A DNA stretch of 64,000 nt from Streptococcus ferus DSM 20646. Its GTDB lineage: Bacteria; Bacillota; Bacilli; Lactobacillales; Streptococcaceae. The notes beneath the pieces are model-generated. The model searched no databases. It was not told the origin of the DNA and saw only the letters and a list, made by a program, of their open reading frames with translations. A program made the translations under genes and the position numbers. Positions 24,993 through 36,352 of the stretch are shown here, one piece after another. The stretch is taken from assembly GCF_000372425.1 (NCBI RefSeq), contig NZ_AQVD01000001.1, positions 434,001-498,000 of the forward strand, in the 5' to 3' direction. Within the stretch, counting starts at the first letter, position 1. Each line of letters begins with the position of its first letter.

Positions 24993-27900
24993 TTAGTGAT
25001 GACGACGATGATGCCTATAGGCAGTTCTGCCACGGCCATCCCATCTTTGAGTTTGATAAGAATTTCTTGTTCTGCGGTCATTTCTATCGTAAGAATAATA
25101 AGAACTGCTTACCAAGCGGCCATAGCCCGTCTGATCGAAATAATATAAGTCGCCATTAGCTGCTCGAACATACTTATTAAAAGCCTGTTCGCCAGAGTTA
25201 GGGTCGTAGTAACGAATGCGTCTATAAGAATCTACAACAAACTGACCTTTAACCTGACTGCCATCATTATTAAAGTACAGTCGTTGTCCATTAATGGTCT
25301 GCGCACCTGTCACAGCATAACCGTAGCGGTTAAAGTAGAACCATTGTCCAGCGGTATTCATGACAAAACGGTTGCGAACCAAGTCGCCAGAATCAGCATC
25401 ATAATAACGGAGTGTTCCATAGCTGTTTTTAACAAAATCGCCCTTAACTTGAACACCATTGGCATTGAAGTAAAGTGACTGACCATTGATGGTCTGGCTG
25501 CCGGTCACAGCAATACCATCATTACCAAAATAGAACCACTGTCCTTTAGCGTTGCTGACAAATCTATTGGTGATAAGATTGCCAGAATGCTCATCAAAGT
25601 ATCGAACCTTACCATCTTTACCGGTGACGAAATCTCCCTTAGTTTGGAAACCGTAATCGTTAAAGTGCTGGACAATACCGTTAACCTTTGTCAGACCTAC
25701 CGCCATAAGGCCATTTTGGAAATAGCGCCATTGCTGACCAAAGAGATAATAGCCATTTTCATAACGTTTACCATCGTTACCGTAGTAAGAGAAGGTATTA
25801 TTGCCATTATTGTAAATCGCATTTCTTAATTGGACACCATTTGTGAGGAAGAAATAATTAGCCCCATCAATCACTTGGCTGCCAACGACCATATAACCTT
25901 TGTCATCAAAGTAATACCAGTTGTCTCCTTCGCTGATAAAGGTCTTCTTAGCTTGGTAACCATTAGTTGAATAGTAAGTATAACCTTTTCCATCATAAAC
26001 AAAGCCAGAAACAGCAGCTTGGTTTAAAAGCTGTTTAGGTAAGAAAGTGTTGTCTTCCCCAACATTAAAGTATGTACCGCTTGCTTGATCTTTCAGGACA
26101 TAACCTGCACCACGGCCTAAAATGTTGGTTCCATTAAAGTACTTAGCTGACCATTGTTTGATTTTTTCGGAGTAGTCCATTGGAAGACCAGTTGAAATTT
26201 GTTTGCGTTCAAACAATTCAGGATACTTAGCAGCTAATTCTTCTAAGAATTCACCGCCATATTTGGCTTGCTGATCGTCTCCGGAACTCTTCGTATCAAC
26301 CACATAAAGGCTATCTTTAATTTGAGATCCTTCAATTGGTTTGCCGTATTTATCAACACGTGTTACGGTTACGACTTCCTTTTGAGGGAATGTGTACATT
26401 TGATCTGGAACCCAGTCAGCCATGACTTTGATACCTTTGCTGTGGAGGGCTTTGATAGCTTTCACTAAGTGATCAGCAGTACCATATTTATTTGGTTTAG
26501 AAATTCCTAAATCATAACGATCTGTGAAGGCATAGCCGTTTAAGATAACTGAATCAAGGAAGGTTCCATCTGTTGATGACACATACTGCGGTGCCATTTC
26601 AAAGTCAGTGATACCCCATTCAACAAATTTATCAAGATTTTTAGTAATCACAACATTGGTATACTCGTCTTCAGTTGTCGCAAAGGCTTGGAAGTTTGAG
26701 AAGCCTTCGTACATCACACGAGAATCCAAAGCGGCATTTTGATGGAGTGACTTACCGTCTGTGGATGGTGCAGTACTTGCTGCAACGCGGATGTCTTGGT
26801 TTTCTGCTGCTCCGACCGGTACCCAGACCGCTAGGTAACCTGACACTTGCGGATTAGCATATCCCTTAATTTCATCTGCTGTGAAGATGAGTTCTCCGTT
26901 AGCATTTGTGTAACGAATCAGGGCTTTTGCTTCTGCATCAGAATTGTAAGTTGCCACACCGCTGTTAGTTGTCAGGATAAGTGGACGATAAGCCTGATTC
27001 TTATGGGCTGCTCCCATGTTGATAACAACTCTTTCATTGCTATTTAGTTTGAGTTCAGGTCGGTTAGCCTCGATGACTGCAATACCAGACAGACGAGTGG
27101 TTTGATCACCAGTATCTGTAGCAGTCATTGCGCCCTTACCATAACGTACAGATGTCAAGACTGTCTGATCCCATGCTGTACGATTAGCATTGGCGAGATA
27201 ATTAACTTTCATGCTTTGACCGCCAGAAACGTATTTGATACGGGCTTTTAGGAGGCTTTCAATCGCATCATAGTTAATGGTTTTGTTTGCCATGTACTGA
27301 CCGTCATCGGTAAACATATCTCCATAGTAAATACGCGGAACACTTGATTTGTTGGTCAAAATCAAAGCGTAGGACAAAGCGGTATTATAATGGGTGTATT
27401 TTTTATTGGTCGCTTTCAAATCTTCATTATAGATCTTGAAGGCTTTTTCAATCTCTTCAGGTGTAAAAGAATAACCGAATGAATTTGGATTGATTTCCGC
27501 TTTGATAATATCACGGATTAAATCCTGCACCTCACTATCGTGCGCACGTACAAATGAGTAAGATGGAATTTTAGCTGTCTCAGCACTGTCATTTGTGCGG
27601 TCAACAAGACTGTTTGTCACGAGAGGCTCAAGTCCTGAACGAACATTTAAGGGTCTAGCTAGTGACCAAATAAAGGATAAACGCAACTTGTTATCCATAT
27701 TGATCATATTATCCCCGTCGTCATGGAGATAAGGTGTATCGTTATCGCTCCAAGCTTCTAAGATTGATAAATGATCGTTTGCTGTTGCGTCATTCTTGTT
27801 GATACCGTGTACATATTTCAAATAATCCGCTGAAATTTGAAGCAGATCGGCATCGACATTATCAACAGCATCGACACGGATAGAATCAAAGTTTGCCTCA

Positions 27901-29171
27901 GGATCGTTGGCATAAATAGTGCCAAAGTTCATTAAGAAATGCAGCCAGTTTAGCTGTTCTGCCTGAACAACAGGATTGGAATTGTCAACATCATTGGCTA
28001 AAAGCAATTCATAACCGCCGTAGCGAGACATATCCTGAGTATAGCGAGGATCTTTCTCCCCTGTTTGGTTAGTCGGGGTGCGGTTAAGAAGTCTAAAGTT
28101 AGAATTAGCCCAAGGTGTTAGACTGCTGTCATTTGCAAAAAGGAGAGCCCCGTTTTGCAGGTGATCATCAAAAGGTTTTTCACTCTCACTATTCCAAGCA
28201 GACTGTGTTTTGACAAAGGCAGCGATTGTGGAACGCAGCCATGTCGTATTTTGCGCAATCGTAATTTTTTCTTCGATCTTCGCCTGAATGGTTTGTGCAG
28301 CTAAATTAAGTTCATTTTGACTGGCATTTGTATCATAAGTAACTTTGACACCAAACTGGTCATTCATAAAGTTGACATATTGGCGTTGGGTTTCTTTGTC
28401 AGGCCACCAGGTCATCAAAAGTGGACGGAAGTCATTTTCAGTTGATTCTGTCCAAGTGGTGCCATCTTTCAAGATATATTTAGGACGGTACCAAGATTCA
28501 GCAGTTAGATAGTTATCGATTTGTTCGAAGTTCTTAACATCTGTGCTGTAAACTTGATTATACTTAGCATAAGAATTGGTTGTTTCATCGGTGGATGTGG
28601 AAGCTGAAACCGTTGAGCTCGGTTTGTAAGCACCGGTTTCATCAAAATAAAGAACCTGTCCATTAACATTTAGTGCATAGTTCTTTTGGAGGCTACCGTC
28701 AGTGTTGTAATAGTAATACTTACCATCAACAAGTTTGACATTGCTTAAGCTTTTTAGAGCTTTGAGTTGCTCTGCCGAAATCACTTCTTCACTGGCTTGT
28801 TTGGCTTTAGCTACTGTTGAAGTTGTTTCTGAAGCGGCATAAGCTGCGGTCTGCCCAGTCTGTGACTTGCTATCAATAATCGCTTCCGATTTTGCTTGAA
28901 TTTCAGTCTGATCTTGGCTGACAGTTGTTGTTTCGCTAGTGACCTGATTTTGCGTAGAAGCTTTTTCTTCTACTGCTGTCGTTGTTACTTCCGTCGTTTG
29001 ACTTGAAACAAGGCTGGAATCACTGGTAGTTGTCTCCTTGCTAGCAGTTTCAGTATCGGCTTTGACAGCATTAGCAGATAAGGCAGCTAGTGTCACCACA
29101 GCAGATGTCATTGAAACGGTTACCCAATTTTTCTTGACTTTGCGTAACTTATAGCGAACTTTTTCTTCCAT
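24993..29171 (-). CDS. gtf: Glucosyltransferase (glucansucrase, GH70), GtfB/GtfC-like
   Basis: The secreted 1392-residue enzyme polymerises glucose from sucrose into biofilm glucan. It has a signal peptide (1-38), a Thr/Ser-rich variable region (40-130), and the GH70 core with nucleophile D434 (IRVDAVDN), acid/base E472 (LEAWSDND) and transition-state D545 ([10 protein letters not shown]). All three sit 43 residues before D477, E515 and D588 of S. mutans GtfC. Glucan-binding YG repeats fill about 1060-1350. The C-terminus ends in an Arg/His-rich tail. Position between trmFO and mbr matches gtfB-gtfC. Whether the glucan is soluble or insoluble cannot be read directly. Confidence 0.93.
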   Translation of the reverse strand: MEEKVRYKLRKVKKNWVTVSMTSAVVTLAALSANAVKADTETASKETTTSDSSLVSSQTTEVTTTAVEEKASTQNQVTSETTTVSQDQTEIQAKSEAIIDSKSQTGQTAAYAASETTSTVAKAKQASEEVISAEQLKALKSLSNVKLVDGKYYYYNTDGSLQKNYALNVNGQVLYFDETGAYKPSSTVSASTSTDETTNSYAKYNQVYSTDVKNFEQIDNYLTAESWYRPKYILKDGTTWTESTENDFRPLLMTWWPDKETQRQYVNFMNDQFGVKVTYDTNASQNELNLAAQTIQAKIEEKITIAQNTTWLRSTIAAFVKTQSAWNSESEKPFDDHLQNGALLFANDSSLTPWANSNFRLLNRTPTNQTGEKDPRYTQDMSRYGGYELLLANDVDNSNPVVQAEQLNWLHFLMNFGTIYANDPEANFDSIRVDAVDNVDADLLQISADYLKYVHGINKNDATANDHLSILEAWSDNDTPYLHDDGDNMINMDNKLRLSFIWSLARPLNVRSGLEPLVTNSLVDRTNDSAETAKIPSYSFVRAHDSEVQDLIRDIIKAEINPNSFGYSFTPEEIEKAFKIYNEDLKATNKKYTHYNTALSYALILTNKSSVPRIYYGDMFTDDGQYMANKTINYDAIESLLKARIKYVSGGQSMKVNYLANANRTAWDQTVLTSVRYGKGAMTATDTGDQTTRLSGIAVIEANRPELKLNSNERVVINMGAAHKNQAYRPLILTTNSGVATYNSDAEAKALIRYTNANGELIFTADEIKGYANPQVSGYLAVWVPVGAAENQDIRVAASTAPSTDGKSLHQNAALDSRVMYEGFSNFQAFATTEDEYTNVVITKNLDKFVEWGITDFEMAPQYVSSTDGTFLDSVILNGYAFTDRYDLGISKPNKYGTADHLVKAIKALHSKGIKVMADWVPDQMYTFPQKEVVTVTRVDKYGKPIEGSQIKDSLYVVDTKSSGDDQQAKYGGEFLEELAAKYPELFERKQISTGLPMDYSEKIKQWSAKYFNGTNILGRGAGYVLKDQASGTYFNVGEDNTFLPKQLLNQAAVSGFVYDGKGYTYYSTNGYQAKKTFISEGDNWYYFDDKGYMVVGSQVIDGANYFFLTNGVQLRNAIYNNGNNTFSYYGNDGKRYENGYYLFGQQWRYFQNGLMAVGLTKVNGIVQHFNDYGFQTKGDFVTGKDGKVRYFDEHSGNLITNRFVSNAKGQWFYFGNDGIAVTGSQTINGQSLYFNANGVQVKGDFVKNSYGTLRYYDADSGDLVRNRFVMNTAGQWFYFNRYGYAVTGAQTINGQRLYFNNDGSQVKGQFVVDSYRRIRYYDPNSGEQAFNKYVRAANGDLYYFDQTGYGRLVSSSYYSYDRNDRRTRNSYQTQRWDGRGRTAYRHHRRHH

Positions 29172-29214
29172 AAAATCCTCCGGAATATAAAATTTGTTTA
29201 TCCTAAACGACTAA

Positions 29215-29242
29215 ATTATAACATTATCCTCATATTATTCAA
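29215..29242 (-). promoter_or_regulatory. gtf promoter
   Basis: On the minus strand TTGAAT (29242-29237), 16 bases, TATAAT (29220-29215). The palindrome AAAACGTTTT (29257-29266) just upstream resembles the core of a CcpA cre site but lacks the flanking TG/CA. Confidence 0.55.
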
Positions 29243-29321
29243 TAGAAAATCAAAAGAAAACGTTTTAAAAGTCAAATAATATGACAAAAAAAGTATTTTT
29301 TGCTTATATTTCTTACAAAAT

Positions 29322-29348
29322 AAAAAACTATCCTATAAGATAGTTTTT
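29322..29348 (-). terminator. trmFO terminator
   Basis: AAACTATC (29325-29332) and GATAGTTT (29339-29346) pair; on the minus strand a T-run follows. The hairpin overlaps the trmFO stop codon. Confidence 0.8.
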
Positions 29349-30681
29349 AGAAATCAATATAACCTTTCAAATCTGTTAATGCTCGTTCTGCAATGGCTTC
29401 ATACCGTTCTTTTTTATCACGGATTCGAGGTCCTTCTAATTCCTGAATAATACCGAAATTAACATTCATGGGTTGGAAATTTTTGCTCTCAGCATGGGTG
29501 ACATAGTAAGGAAGGCTTCCAATAGCTGTTGTTCTTGGAAAGATCAGCTCCTTCTCTCCTAAAAATGTTCGAACGGCGTTGATACCAGCGACTAATCCAC
29601 TGGCAGCTGATTCAACATAGCCTTCAACACCCGTCATTTGTCCGGCAAAGAAAAGATTGGGATTTTTTTTGCTTTGGAAGGTTTGTTTTAATAAATTAGG
29701 AGAATCCATATAAGAATTTCGGTGCATCACACCGTAACGGACAAATTCTGCATTTTCAAGTCCTGGAATCACCTGGAAGACACGTTTTTGTTCTCCCCAC
29801 TTCAGGTGTGTTTGGAAACCAACCATATTATAAAGACTGCCTGCTGCATTGTCCTGCCTTAATTGAACAACGGCGTAAGGGGTCTTAAAATCACCATCAC
29901 GGGGGCCTTTATAATCTTCTGGATACTCGAGACCGACAGGTTTCATAGGACCATAAAGCATGGTTTTGATGCCTCGTTTGGCCATGACTTCAATAGGCAT
30001 ACAGCCTTCAAAGTATTTTTCCTTCTCAAAAGTATTAAGAGGAGCTTCTTCTGCTTCTGTTAAGGCATGATGAAAAGCCAGGAATTCTTCTTTGGTCATG
30101 GGACAGTTAAGGTAGGCGGCTTCTCCCTTGTCATAGCGGGATTTTAGATAGACCTTATCCATATCAATTGAAGCTTTATCAATAATGGGAGCTGCCGCAT
30201 CATAGAAATAAAAACCATCACCACCATTTAGGCTGTGAATTTTTTCAGCTAAAGCATCTGAAGTTAATGGCCCAGTTGCAATAACTGTGATAGCATCATC
30301 AGGAATTTCCGTCACTTCGCCACGGATAATCTCAATTAACGGATTGGTTTCAATTTCTTTTGTGACAGTTTGGGCATATCCTTCTCGATCAACAGCCATA
30401 GCACCGCCAGCAGGGACACGGTGAGCTTCGCCTGCCCGCATAATGAGCGAATCTAAGCGACGCATCTCTTCTTTAAGTAGTCCGACAGCATTGGTTAGGC
30501 TATCACCGCGGAAAGAATTAGAACAAACTAATTCTGCAAACTGGTCTGTCTTATGCTGTGGCGTTGCTTTCACCCCGCGCATCTCATACAGTTTAACAGG
30601 AATACCGCGCTTAGCAATCTGGTAAGCTGCTTCTGAACCTGCTAATCCAGCGCCAATAACATTGATATAAGATTGAGACAT
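29347..30681 (-). CDS. trmFO: tRNA (uracil-54-C5)-methyltransferase, folate-dependent (TrmFO)
   Basis: The enzyme makes m5U54 in tRNA using methylene-THF and FAD. The 444 residues include an N-terminal FAD dinucleotide fold ([18 protein letters not shown]), the conserved CSNSFRGDS motif and C-terminal [17 protein letters not shown]. It was formerly named gid. It is transcribed after topA, separated by about 260 bases that hold a palindromic terminator. Confidence 0.96.
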   Translation of the reverse strand: MSQSYINVIGAGLAGSEAAYQIAKRGIPVKLYEMRGVKATPQHKTDQFAELVCSNSFRGDSLTNAVGLLKEEMRRLDSLIMRAGEAHRVPAGGAMAVDREGYAQTVTKEIETNPLIEIIRGEVTEIPDDAITVIATGPLTSDALAEKIHSLNGGDGFYFYDAAAPIIDKASIDMDKVYLKSRYDKGEAAYLNCPMTKEEFLAFHHALTEAEEAPLNTFEKEKYFEGCMPIEVMAKRGIKTMLYGPMKPVGLEYPEDYKGPRDGDFKTPYAVVQLRQDNAAGSLYNMVGFQTHLKWGEQKRVFQVIPGLENAEFVRYGVMHRNSYMDSPNLLKQTFQSKKNPNLFFAGQMTGVEGYVESAASGLVAGINAVRTFLGEKELIFPRTTAIGSLPYYVTHAESKNFQPMNVNFGIIQELEGPRIRDKKERYEAIAERALTDLKGYIDF

Positions 30682-30910
30682 AATACTCTACCCCTTCGGG
30701 AGCAAAATTCCCGCAATTCTTTCTAAAATTATAATTGATATCGAACTTATTTTCTCTTCTTTAAATAATAGGATAAAATTTCCTTTTATGGTTGCCTGAC
30801 TATTATACCTCAATTCCGAATTTTCTTAAACTAAACCATCTCAAATTTAGACAGCCACTTTCAAAAATCCTTTTCTAAACATCCTGAAATAAAAAAACCG
30901 ATGTTAGAAT

Positions 30911-30950
30911 AAATAAAGTTTGCATAATTATTATTATGCAAACTTTATTT
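30911..30950. terminator. 40-bp palindrome at the topA stop codon
   Basis: Two perfect 18-base arms (30911-30928 and 30933-30950) surround a 4-base loop. The core GTTTGCATAAT and its mirror nearly equal the ffh palindrome (GTTTACATAAT). The topA stop codon (30945-30947) lies inside the right arm. Confidence 0.75.
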
Positions 30951-33062
30951 GATCTTTTCTTCTTTGTAATCACATGCTTCATTGCTGCAGATGACTTGTT
31001 TTCCGCCACCACGGACTTTCTTTTCAACTAAGAAATCTCCTGATTTCGGGCACTCACGTCCAACTGGCTTATCCCAAGAAGTAAAATCACATTCTGGATA
31101 ACGATCGCATCCGTAGAAAAGACGATTCCGTTTCGTTTTCCGTTCGATAACTTGCCCTTTGTGGCAGATAGGACAAGTTACCCCGATTTCCTTGGTAATG
31201 GCTTTGGTATTGCGGCAGTCGGGGAAATTACTACAGGCATAAAACTTACCGTAACGCCCCAGTTTGATTACCATAGGATGTCCGCAGACATCGCAGTCAA
31301 AACCAGCAGGCTCATCCTTAATCTGGATCTTTTCCATCTCTTCTTCTGCCTTGACAACTTCTTTTTCAAAGGGTTGGTAAAATTGATCGATAACCTTTTG
31401 CCATTCTTCTTTACCGATTTCGACCTGGTCTAGCTTACCTTCCATTTCTGCAGTGAACTTGACATCGACAATATCAGGAAAGAACTCCACAATCAAGCTA
31501 TTCACGATTTCTCCTAATTCTGTCGGTTCAAACCGTTTGGCAGCTAATTTAACATAGTAACGCTTTTGGATAGTTTCCAGAGTCGGTGCGTATGTCGATG
31601 GACGACCGACACCATTTTCTTCCAGCGTTTTAATCAAACTAGCTTCTGAATAGCGAGCAGGCGGCTGGGTAAAGTGCTGTTCAGGATTGGCAGAGACTTT
31701 CTTAACGATTTCTCCTTGGCTCATTTCCGGAAGCATTTTATTTTTATCGGAGTCATTATAGACAGCTAGATAACCGTCAAATTTCACCTGACTGCCGTTA
31801 GCTACAAAGCGGACGCCATTTTGCTCCAGATGAACTTTCATGGTGTCAAAAATCGCTGCTGTCATTTGACTAGCCACAAAGCGATTCCAGATAAGAGTAT
31901 AAAGTTTCAGTTGATCTTTATCAAGGTATTTAGCGATTGATTCGGGCGTATAATGAACATTAGAGGGACGGATAGCCTCGTGGGCGTCTTGGGCGCCGGA
32001 GGCATTGCGGACTTTGCTTCCCTGTTTGGAGTATTGACTTCCAAAACGTTCTTTGATGAAGTCGGCTGCTTCGTTTTGAGCAACGGGGCTGATACGAGTT
32101 GAATCCGTACGCATATAGGTGATGAGCCCCTGATGGCCATTTGAACCTAGATTGAGACCCTCATACAGTTGCTGGGCAACCATCATGGTCTTTCGGGTAC
32201 GGAAGTTGATCTTATTAGCAGCATCCTGCTGCAAAGAGGAGGTCGTATAGGCAAGTGGTGCATTGCGCTTACGCTCTTTTTTCTCAACCTTATCTACTAA
32301 AAAGTCATCGGTCTTAATACGAGCCAGAACCTCTTTAACCTCATCGTTGTTCGACAGCTTAACCTTTTTACCATCAAGACCGTAAAAGTTTGCTTGAAAC
32401 TTTTTAGTCCCTTTTTGGAAGAGACCATCAATGGTCCAATACTCTTCCGGAATGAAGGCTTTTATTTCATTTTCACGATCGATAATGAGCTTGAGAGCCA
32501 CAGACTGAACACGTCCAGCAGAAAGTCCTTTTTTAACTTTCTTCCATAAAATAGGTGAAATGGAATAGCCGACAATCCGATCCAACACACGCCTCGCCTG
32601 CTGAGCGTCAACTAAATCCATATCGATTTCACGAGGCTCCACAAAAGCATTTTTTACGGCGTCTTTAGTGATTTCATTGAAAACAACACGGTTTTTAGCC
32701 TTTGGATCTAAATCCAGAATATGGGCTAAATGCCAGGAAATGGCTTCTCCTTCACGGTCCGGGTCACTTGCCAAGAAAACTTGTTTAGCATTTTTGGCTT
32801 CTTTTTTAAGAGAATTGATCAAGGGACCCTTACCACGGATATTAATATATTGCGGCTTATAGTTGTCGTCAAAATCAATTGACATACTGGATTTTTTCAA
32901 ATCTCGGATATGCCCCACTGAGGCAACGACCTTATAAGAACGCCCTAAATATTTTTCGATGGTTTTGGCTTTGGCAGGCGATTCCACAATCACTAGATTT
33001 TTTTTAGGGGTGGCCCGTTTTTTACTTGTTTTTTTCGTTTTTGTTTGGGTTTTTGTTGCCAA
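30945..33062 (-). CDS. topA: DNA topoisomerase I
   Basis: This type IA topoisomerase relaxes negative supercoils. The 705 residues begin with a Lys/Thr-rich leader, then TOPRIM ([31 protein letters not shown]), the active-site tyrosine in [12 protein letters not shown] near residue 310, and C-terminal zinc ribbons (CDVCGHPM...CSNFPDC; CPICHKG...CDRYPEC), the last one degenerate. It follows dprA, the usual streptococcal order. Confidence 0.97.
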   Translation of the reverse strand: MATKTQTKTKKTSKKRATPKKNLVIVESPAKAKTIEKYLGRSYKVVASVGHIRDLKKSSMSIDFDDNYKPQYINIRGKGPLINSLKKEAKNAKQVFLASDPDREGEAISWHLAHILDLDPKAKNRVVFNEITKDAVKNAFVEPREIDMDLVDAQQARRVLDRIVGYSISPILWKKVKKGLSAGRVQSVALKLIIDRENEIKAFIPEEYWTIDGLFQKGTKKFQANFYGLDGKKVKLSNNDEVKEVLARIKTDDFLVDKVEKKERKRNAPLAYTTSSLQQDAANKINFRTRKTMMVAQQLYEGLNLGSNGHQGLITYMRTDSTRISPVAQNEAADFIKERFGSQYSKQGSKVRNASGAQDAHEAIRPSNVHYTPESIAKYLDKDQLKLYTLIWNRFVASQMTAAIFDTMKVHLEQNGVRFVANGSQVKFDGYLAVYNDSDKNKMLPEMSQGEIVKKVSANPEQHFTQPPARYSEASLIKTLEENGVGRPSTYAPTLETIQKRYYVKLAAKRFEPTELGEIVNSLIVEFFPDIVDVKFTAEMEGKLDQVEIGKEEWQKVIDQFYQPFEKEVVKAEEEMEKIQIKDEPAGFDCDVCGHPMVIKLGRYGKFYACSNFPDCRNTKAITKEIGVTCPICHKGQVIERKTKRNRLFYGCDRYPECDFTSWDKPVGRECPKSGDFLVEKKVRGGGKQVICSNEACDYKEEKIK

Positions 33063-33156
33063 TATCTTGCACTTCCTAAATGTAATAAACTCCTAGCATA
33101 ATATATCATTTTAGAAAGACTGTCAAGAACAAACTTTTCTTATAGGAGAACTTGTT

Positions 33157-33999
33157 TTAATTTAAGAGTTCTGAAACAATGTCGAACCCACTTGTGACGC
33201 ACTTTGCCCCCTCTTGAATGAGATGATGGCAGCCATCAGATTTACCGTCTAAAATAGAGCCTGGTACGGCGAAAACATCTCGTCCTTCTTCCATCCCTCT
33301 TTCACAGGTAATCAGACTTCCAGAACGCATCTTAGCTTCGGCTACCATAATTCCCTGACATAAACCTGCGATAATGCGATTTCTTTCTGGAAAATGGAAT
33401 TTTAAGGGCTGACTTTGGGGGCCGTATTCGGATAAAATCAGGTGATGCTTCCCAATATAGTCCTGGAGCTTCTGATTTTCTTTGGGGTAATACGTGTCCA
33501 ATCCGCATCCGATGACGGCTATTGTGGAGCCACCGTTTTTTAAAGCTGCTAAATGAGCGGCGGTATCAATACCTCTAGCTAGACCGCTTACAATGACAAA
33601 CCGTTTGTTTAATTCATTGATAATCTTCTGAACAGACTTACTGCCGACTGAGCTAGCATCGCGCGAACCTACAACTGCTAATTTAGGTTTTTCCAATAGA
33701 CTGAGATCTCCTTGGTAAAACAAAAGAACAGGAGGGTTATAGATTTCCTTTAAAGATAAGGGATATTCTTTATCTAAAATAGATAGGGAGGGGAATTTGG
33801 TAAATTCCTTCCTAAGTGTTTTGCTGTCTAAATTTTTATAGTTTTCAATGAATTGCAAAGGATTTTTGCAGTCTGAGACCACGGCTATATCTCTAAGAGA
33901 TAAGGATTTTTGATGTTTTTCCTGATAATTGAGGATATTAATAACATTGAGGTTATTTAAGCCCGCTTTCTTTAATTTATAGATGTCGAAATGATTCAT
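33157..33999 (-). CDS. dprA: DNA processing protein DprA
   Basis: DprA loads RecA on incoming single-stranded DNA during natural transformation. The 280-residue protein has a Rossmann-like core with VVGSRDASSVGSK, VSGLARGIDTAAH and GCGLDTYYPKEN. The AAGGAGGGC SD precedes the ATG. A TACGAATA cin-box lies 20 bases upstream, marking it as a late competence gene read by the ComX sigma factor. Confidence 0.95.
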   Translation of the reverse strand: MNHFDIYKLKKAGLNNLNVINILNYQEKHQKSLSLRDIAVVSDCKNPLQFIENYKNLDSKTLRKEFTKFPSLSILDKEYPLSLKEIYNPPVLLFYQGDLSLLEKPKLAVVGSRDASSVGSKSVQKIINELNKRFVIVSGLARGIDTAAHLAALKNGGSTIAVIGCGLDTYYPKENQKLQDYIGKHHLILSEYGPQSQPLKFHFPERNRIIAGLCQGIMVAEAKMRSGSLITCERGMEEGRDVFAVPGSILDGKSDGCHHLIQEGAKCVTSGFDIVSELLN

Positions 34000-34019
34000 A
34001 AGCCCTCCTTCTACCCTCT

Positions 34020-34027
34020 TATTCGTA
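34020..34027 (-). promoter_or_regulatory. Competence cin-box (ComX/SigX promoter) of dprA
   Basis: The perfect octamer TACGAATA on the minus strand ends 20 bases before the dprA ATG. It is the known -10 recognition element of the alternative sigma factor ComX of streptococci. Confidence 0.85.
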
Positions 34028-34031
34028 AACT

Positions 34032-34059
34032 AAAAAAATTAGGAGGCTTATCCTAATTT
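34032..34059 (-). terminator. Terminator of the ROK gene
   Basis: AAATTAGGA (34036-34044) and TCCTAATTT (34051-34059) pair and on the minus strand run into T's. It isolates dprA from the upstream gene, so dprA depends on its own promoter. Confidence 0.75.
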
Positions 34060-34995
34060 TAAATCTTTAAAGTGACAAAAGGCACCTATTAAATTGGCAT
34101 TATTATAAAAGCGACACGTCTTTAGGGTTAGTTTTTCAACAGACAGCGCATGATCATTTTCTTCTAATAAAGTATGGTACTGGTGCTGGACTTCTTTCAG
34201 CAAAAGCGGTTGGCAGCTGATACCACCACCTAACACCACTCTCTCTAGGCGGAAGACCGTTTGTAGATTCAAAATGAGCTGAGCAATTTCCTGACAGTAA
34301 TTTTCAAATAATTGAATCAGAACGGTATCTGAATTTTCCGTCAAGACCTTAAAAACAGCCTGTCCATCGTCATGGGGCAAGGCGAGATGGTCACTTGCCT
34401 TGTGGATAAACTGAACTGCTGACCCATTGTTTTGCAACAGACTTTCAATACCTCTTACGCGAAGATTGAGAATATCTTTTTGAGCCATGAACCGAGCGTT
34501 TTTCTGCACATCATTGGTGGTCGGTCCAATTAACATATGATGAGACTGAAGATTCCTAAACGAAAGCAAGTTACCATCTGATATCAAGGCCAGACCAACG
34601 CCAGTTCCTAAAATTAAGGCTGCTCCGCACGAGCAGTCCCTAAGATTACCCAATCTAGCTTCTGCTAAGCCAGCTGCATTGGCATCATTAATGACTGTTA
34701 CTGGTAAGAGGCTTACACGTTCCAAATGGCTTGCTAGAGGAAGGTTTCTGAGGTAAGGAATCAGACCTCCTCTATGAATGAATCCTACTTTACTGTTGAT
34801 TTGACCCGGACAGGCAATAGCAACCCCTGAAATCTGTTGTTTATGAGTAGCAATCAGTTCTTTCACATGGGTCAGAAAGTCGGTTAACGTATTGGGTGTC
34901 GGTATTTTATCAGTTTCTAGGAGATGATAGCTGTCATCAATTAAAGCATATTTAATAAAAGTTCCGCCAATATCAATCGTCAGATAATATTTCAT
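34048..34995 (-). CDS. ROK-family sugar kinase
   Basis: The 315-residue protein has the ATP-binding phosphate loop YLTIDIGGTFIKYALID, catalytic Asp in VINDANAAGLAEARLG and the motif ALILGTGVGLALISDG. The usual ROK zinc-site cysteines (CxCGxxGCxE) are not seen. ROK proteins phosphorylate hexoses or N-acetyl sugars, or act as regulators; no DNA-binding domain is present, so it is most likely a kinase. The substrate is unknown. Confidence 0.8.
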   Translation of the reverse strand: MKYYLTIDIGGTFIKYALIDDSYHLLETDKIPTPNTLTDFLTHVKELIATHKQQISGVAIACPGQINSKVGFIHRGGLIPYLRNLPLASHLERVSLLPVTVINDANAAGLAEARLGNLRDCSCGAALILGTGVGLALISDGNLLSFRNLQSHHMLIGPTTNDVQKNARFMAQKDILNLRVRGIESLLQNNGSAVQFIHKASDHLALPHDDGQAVFKVLTENSDTVLIQLFENYCQEIAQLILNLQTVFRLERVVLGGGISCQPLLLKEVQHQYHTLLEENDHALSVEKLTLKTCRFYNNANLIGAFCHFKDLKLG

Positions 34996-35009
34996 ATCTT
35001 ATCCCTAGT

Positions 35010-35558
35010 TTATAATTCTTTGATAACACGTGCGGGATTGCCTGCAATCACAAGATTGTCACCAAAGGATTTAGTCACAACGCTCCCTGCACCGACAACA
35101 ACATTGTCTCCGAGTGTTACGCCGGGTAGGATAGTCACTCCTCCAGCAAGCCAAACATTGTCACCGATGGTGATTGGGGCTCCGTATTCTTTTCCAGAGA
35201 TACGCTCTTGAGCATCCAGAGGATGTAAAGGTGTCAGAAGCTGACAGTTAGGGCCTAGCATGGCGTTGTCACCAATATGAATCTCACAGACATCCAACAT
35301 GGTACAGTTAAAGTTGGCATAGAAATTTTCTCCGACATAGATGTTGCTGCCATAATCGCAGGCAAAATGAGGCTCCATGTAAATAGCGTCGCCTGTTTTT
35401 CCTAACCATTTCTTCAGGAGTTCAGAGCGTTTTTTCCCATCCAGCTCTGCATTAAAATCTTGCATCAGCAAACGTCTTTGTTCCCGCATAATCTTCAATT
35501 CTGGATCTGAAGCATCATAAAGCTGTCCTGCTAACATTTTTTCTTTCTCAGTAACCAT
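35010..35558 (-). CDS. Maltose/galactoside O-acetyltransferase family protein
   Basis: The 182-residue protein has a short helical N-terminus ([17 protein letters not shown]) followed by left-handed beta-helix hexapeptide repeats ([44 protein letters not shown]). It uses acetyl-CoA to acetylate a sugar or sugar-like substrate (Maa/LacA type). A catalytic His is plausible in [10 protein letters not shown]. It lies between rnhB and the ROK kinase. Confidence 0.85.
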   Translation of the reverse strand: MVTEKEKMLAGQLYDASDPELKIMREQRRLLMQDFNAELDGKKRSELLKKWLGKTGDAIYMEPHFACDYGSNIYVGENFYANFNCTMLDVCEIHIGDNAMLGPNCQLLTPLHPLDAQERISGKEYGAPITIGDNVWLAGGVTILPGVTLGDNVVVGAGSVVTKSFGDNLVIAGNPARVIKEL

Positions 35559-35584
35559 ATTTGCTTCTCCTTTTTCTATTTCAT

Positions 35585-36352
35585 TTATTTTTGAATTAGA
35601 GATTTGATGGGTTCAAAACTTTTGCGATGAATAGGCGTAATCCCCAATCTTTCCAAACCGGTCAAATGCTCTGCGGTGCCATAGCCAGCATTTTGGGCAA
35701 AGCCATAGCCTGGATAGGTTTGGTCATAGTCGGCCATCAGCCTGTCCCTGGTCACCTTGGCCACGATGGAAGCCGCTGCGATCGATAAGGAATTGGCATC
35801 CCCCTTGATGATGGATTGCTGAGGGATGGGGGTGTCCAGCTTCATGGCATCGATAAGGAGGTGCTGAGGGGCTGGGTTTAGCTTACCCAAGGCCTCCAGC
35901 ATGGCTAGCTTGGTCGCCTCATAAATGTTCACTTGGTCGATAATCTTGGCATCTTTTATGCCAATTCCCACTGCTACTGCTTGCTCCATGACTTCGTGAT
36001 AGATGGCCACGTGCTTAGACTTGGGGATTTTTTTGGAATCGTTGAGGTGTTTGATTTTGCAGCCCTTGGGCAGAATGACTGCTGCTGCCACCACAGGTCC
36101 TGCCAAAGGACCGCGGCCGACTTCGTCAATACCGGCAATCACCTGAAATCCTTGCGCGTAGATTTCCTTTTCATAGCGAAGCATGGATTCGAGGCGCTTA
36201 TCTTCAGCTTCTTCTGCTTGAATCGCTTTTTTTCGCTGTAAAATGACCTTTTGTACACCACTTCTGCTATCTACTTCAAAGTCTGCCCATCTCGGATCTG
36301 CTAAGTCAGTTACATCTTCCAAGGTAGCTTTTATTTCCTTAATCGTCGCCAT
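35585..36352 (-). CDS. rnhB: Ribonuclease HII
   Basis: The enzyme removes ribonucleotides and RNA-DNA hybrids from DNA. Of 255 residues, the first 70 form an N-terminal extension; the catalytic core starts [17 protein letters not shown] (Asp-Glu-Gly) with LLIDAMKLD and [17 protein letters not shown] further on. I chose ATG36352 (MATIKEIK), preceded by AAGGTGAG inside the end of rbgA, over a GTG three codons upstream. It overlaps rbgA by 14 bases. Confidence 0.95.
   Translation of the reverse strand: MATIKEIKATLEDVTDLADPRWADFEVDSRSGVQKVILQRKKAIQAEEAEDKRLESMLRYEKEIYAQGFQVIAGIDEVGRGPLAGPVVAAAVILPKGCKIKHLNDSKKIPKSKHVAIYHEVMEQAVAVGIGIKDAKIIDQVNIYEATKLAMLEALGKLNPAPQHLLIDAMKLDTPIPQQSIIKGDANSLSIAAASIVAKVTRDRLMADYDQTYPGYGFAQNAGYGTAEHLTGLERLGITPIHRKSFEPIKSLIQK

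Noticed and set aside
29257-29266. AAAACGTTTT upstream of gtf as a certain CcpA cre site
   Set aside because: It lacks the TG/CA flanks of the consensus; kept only as a remark.
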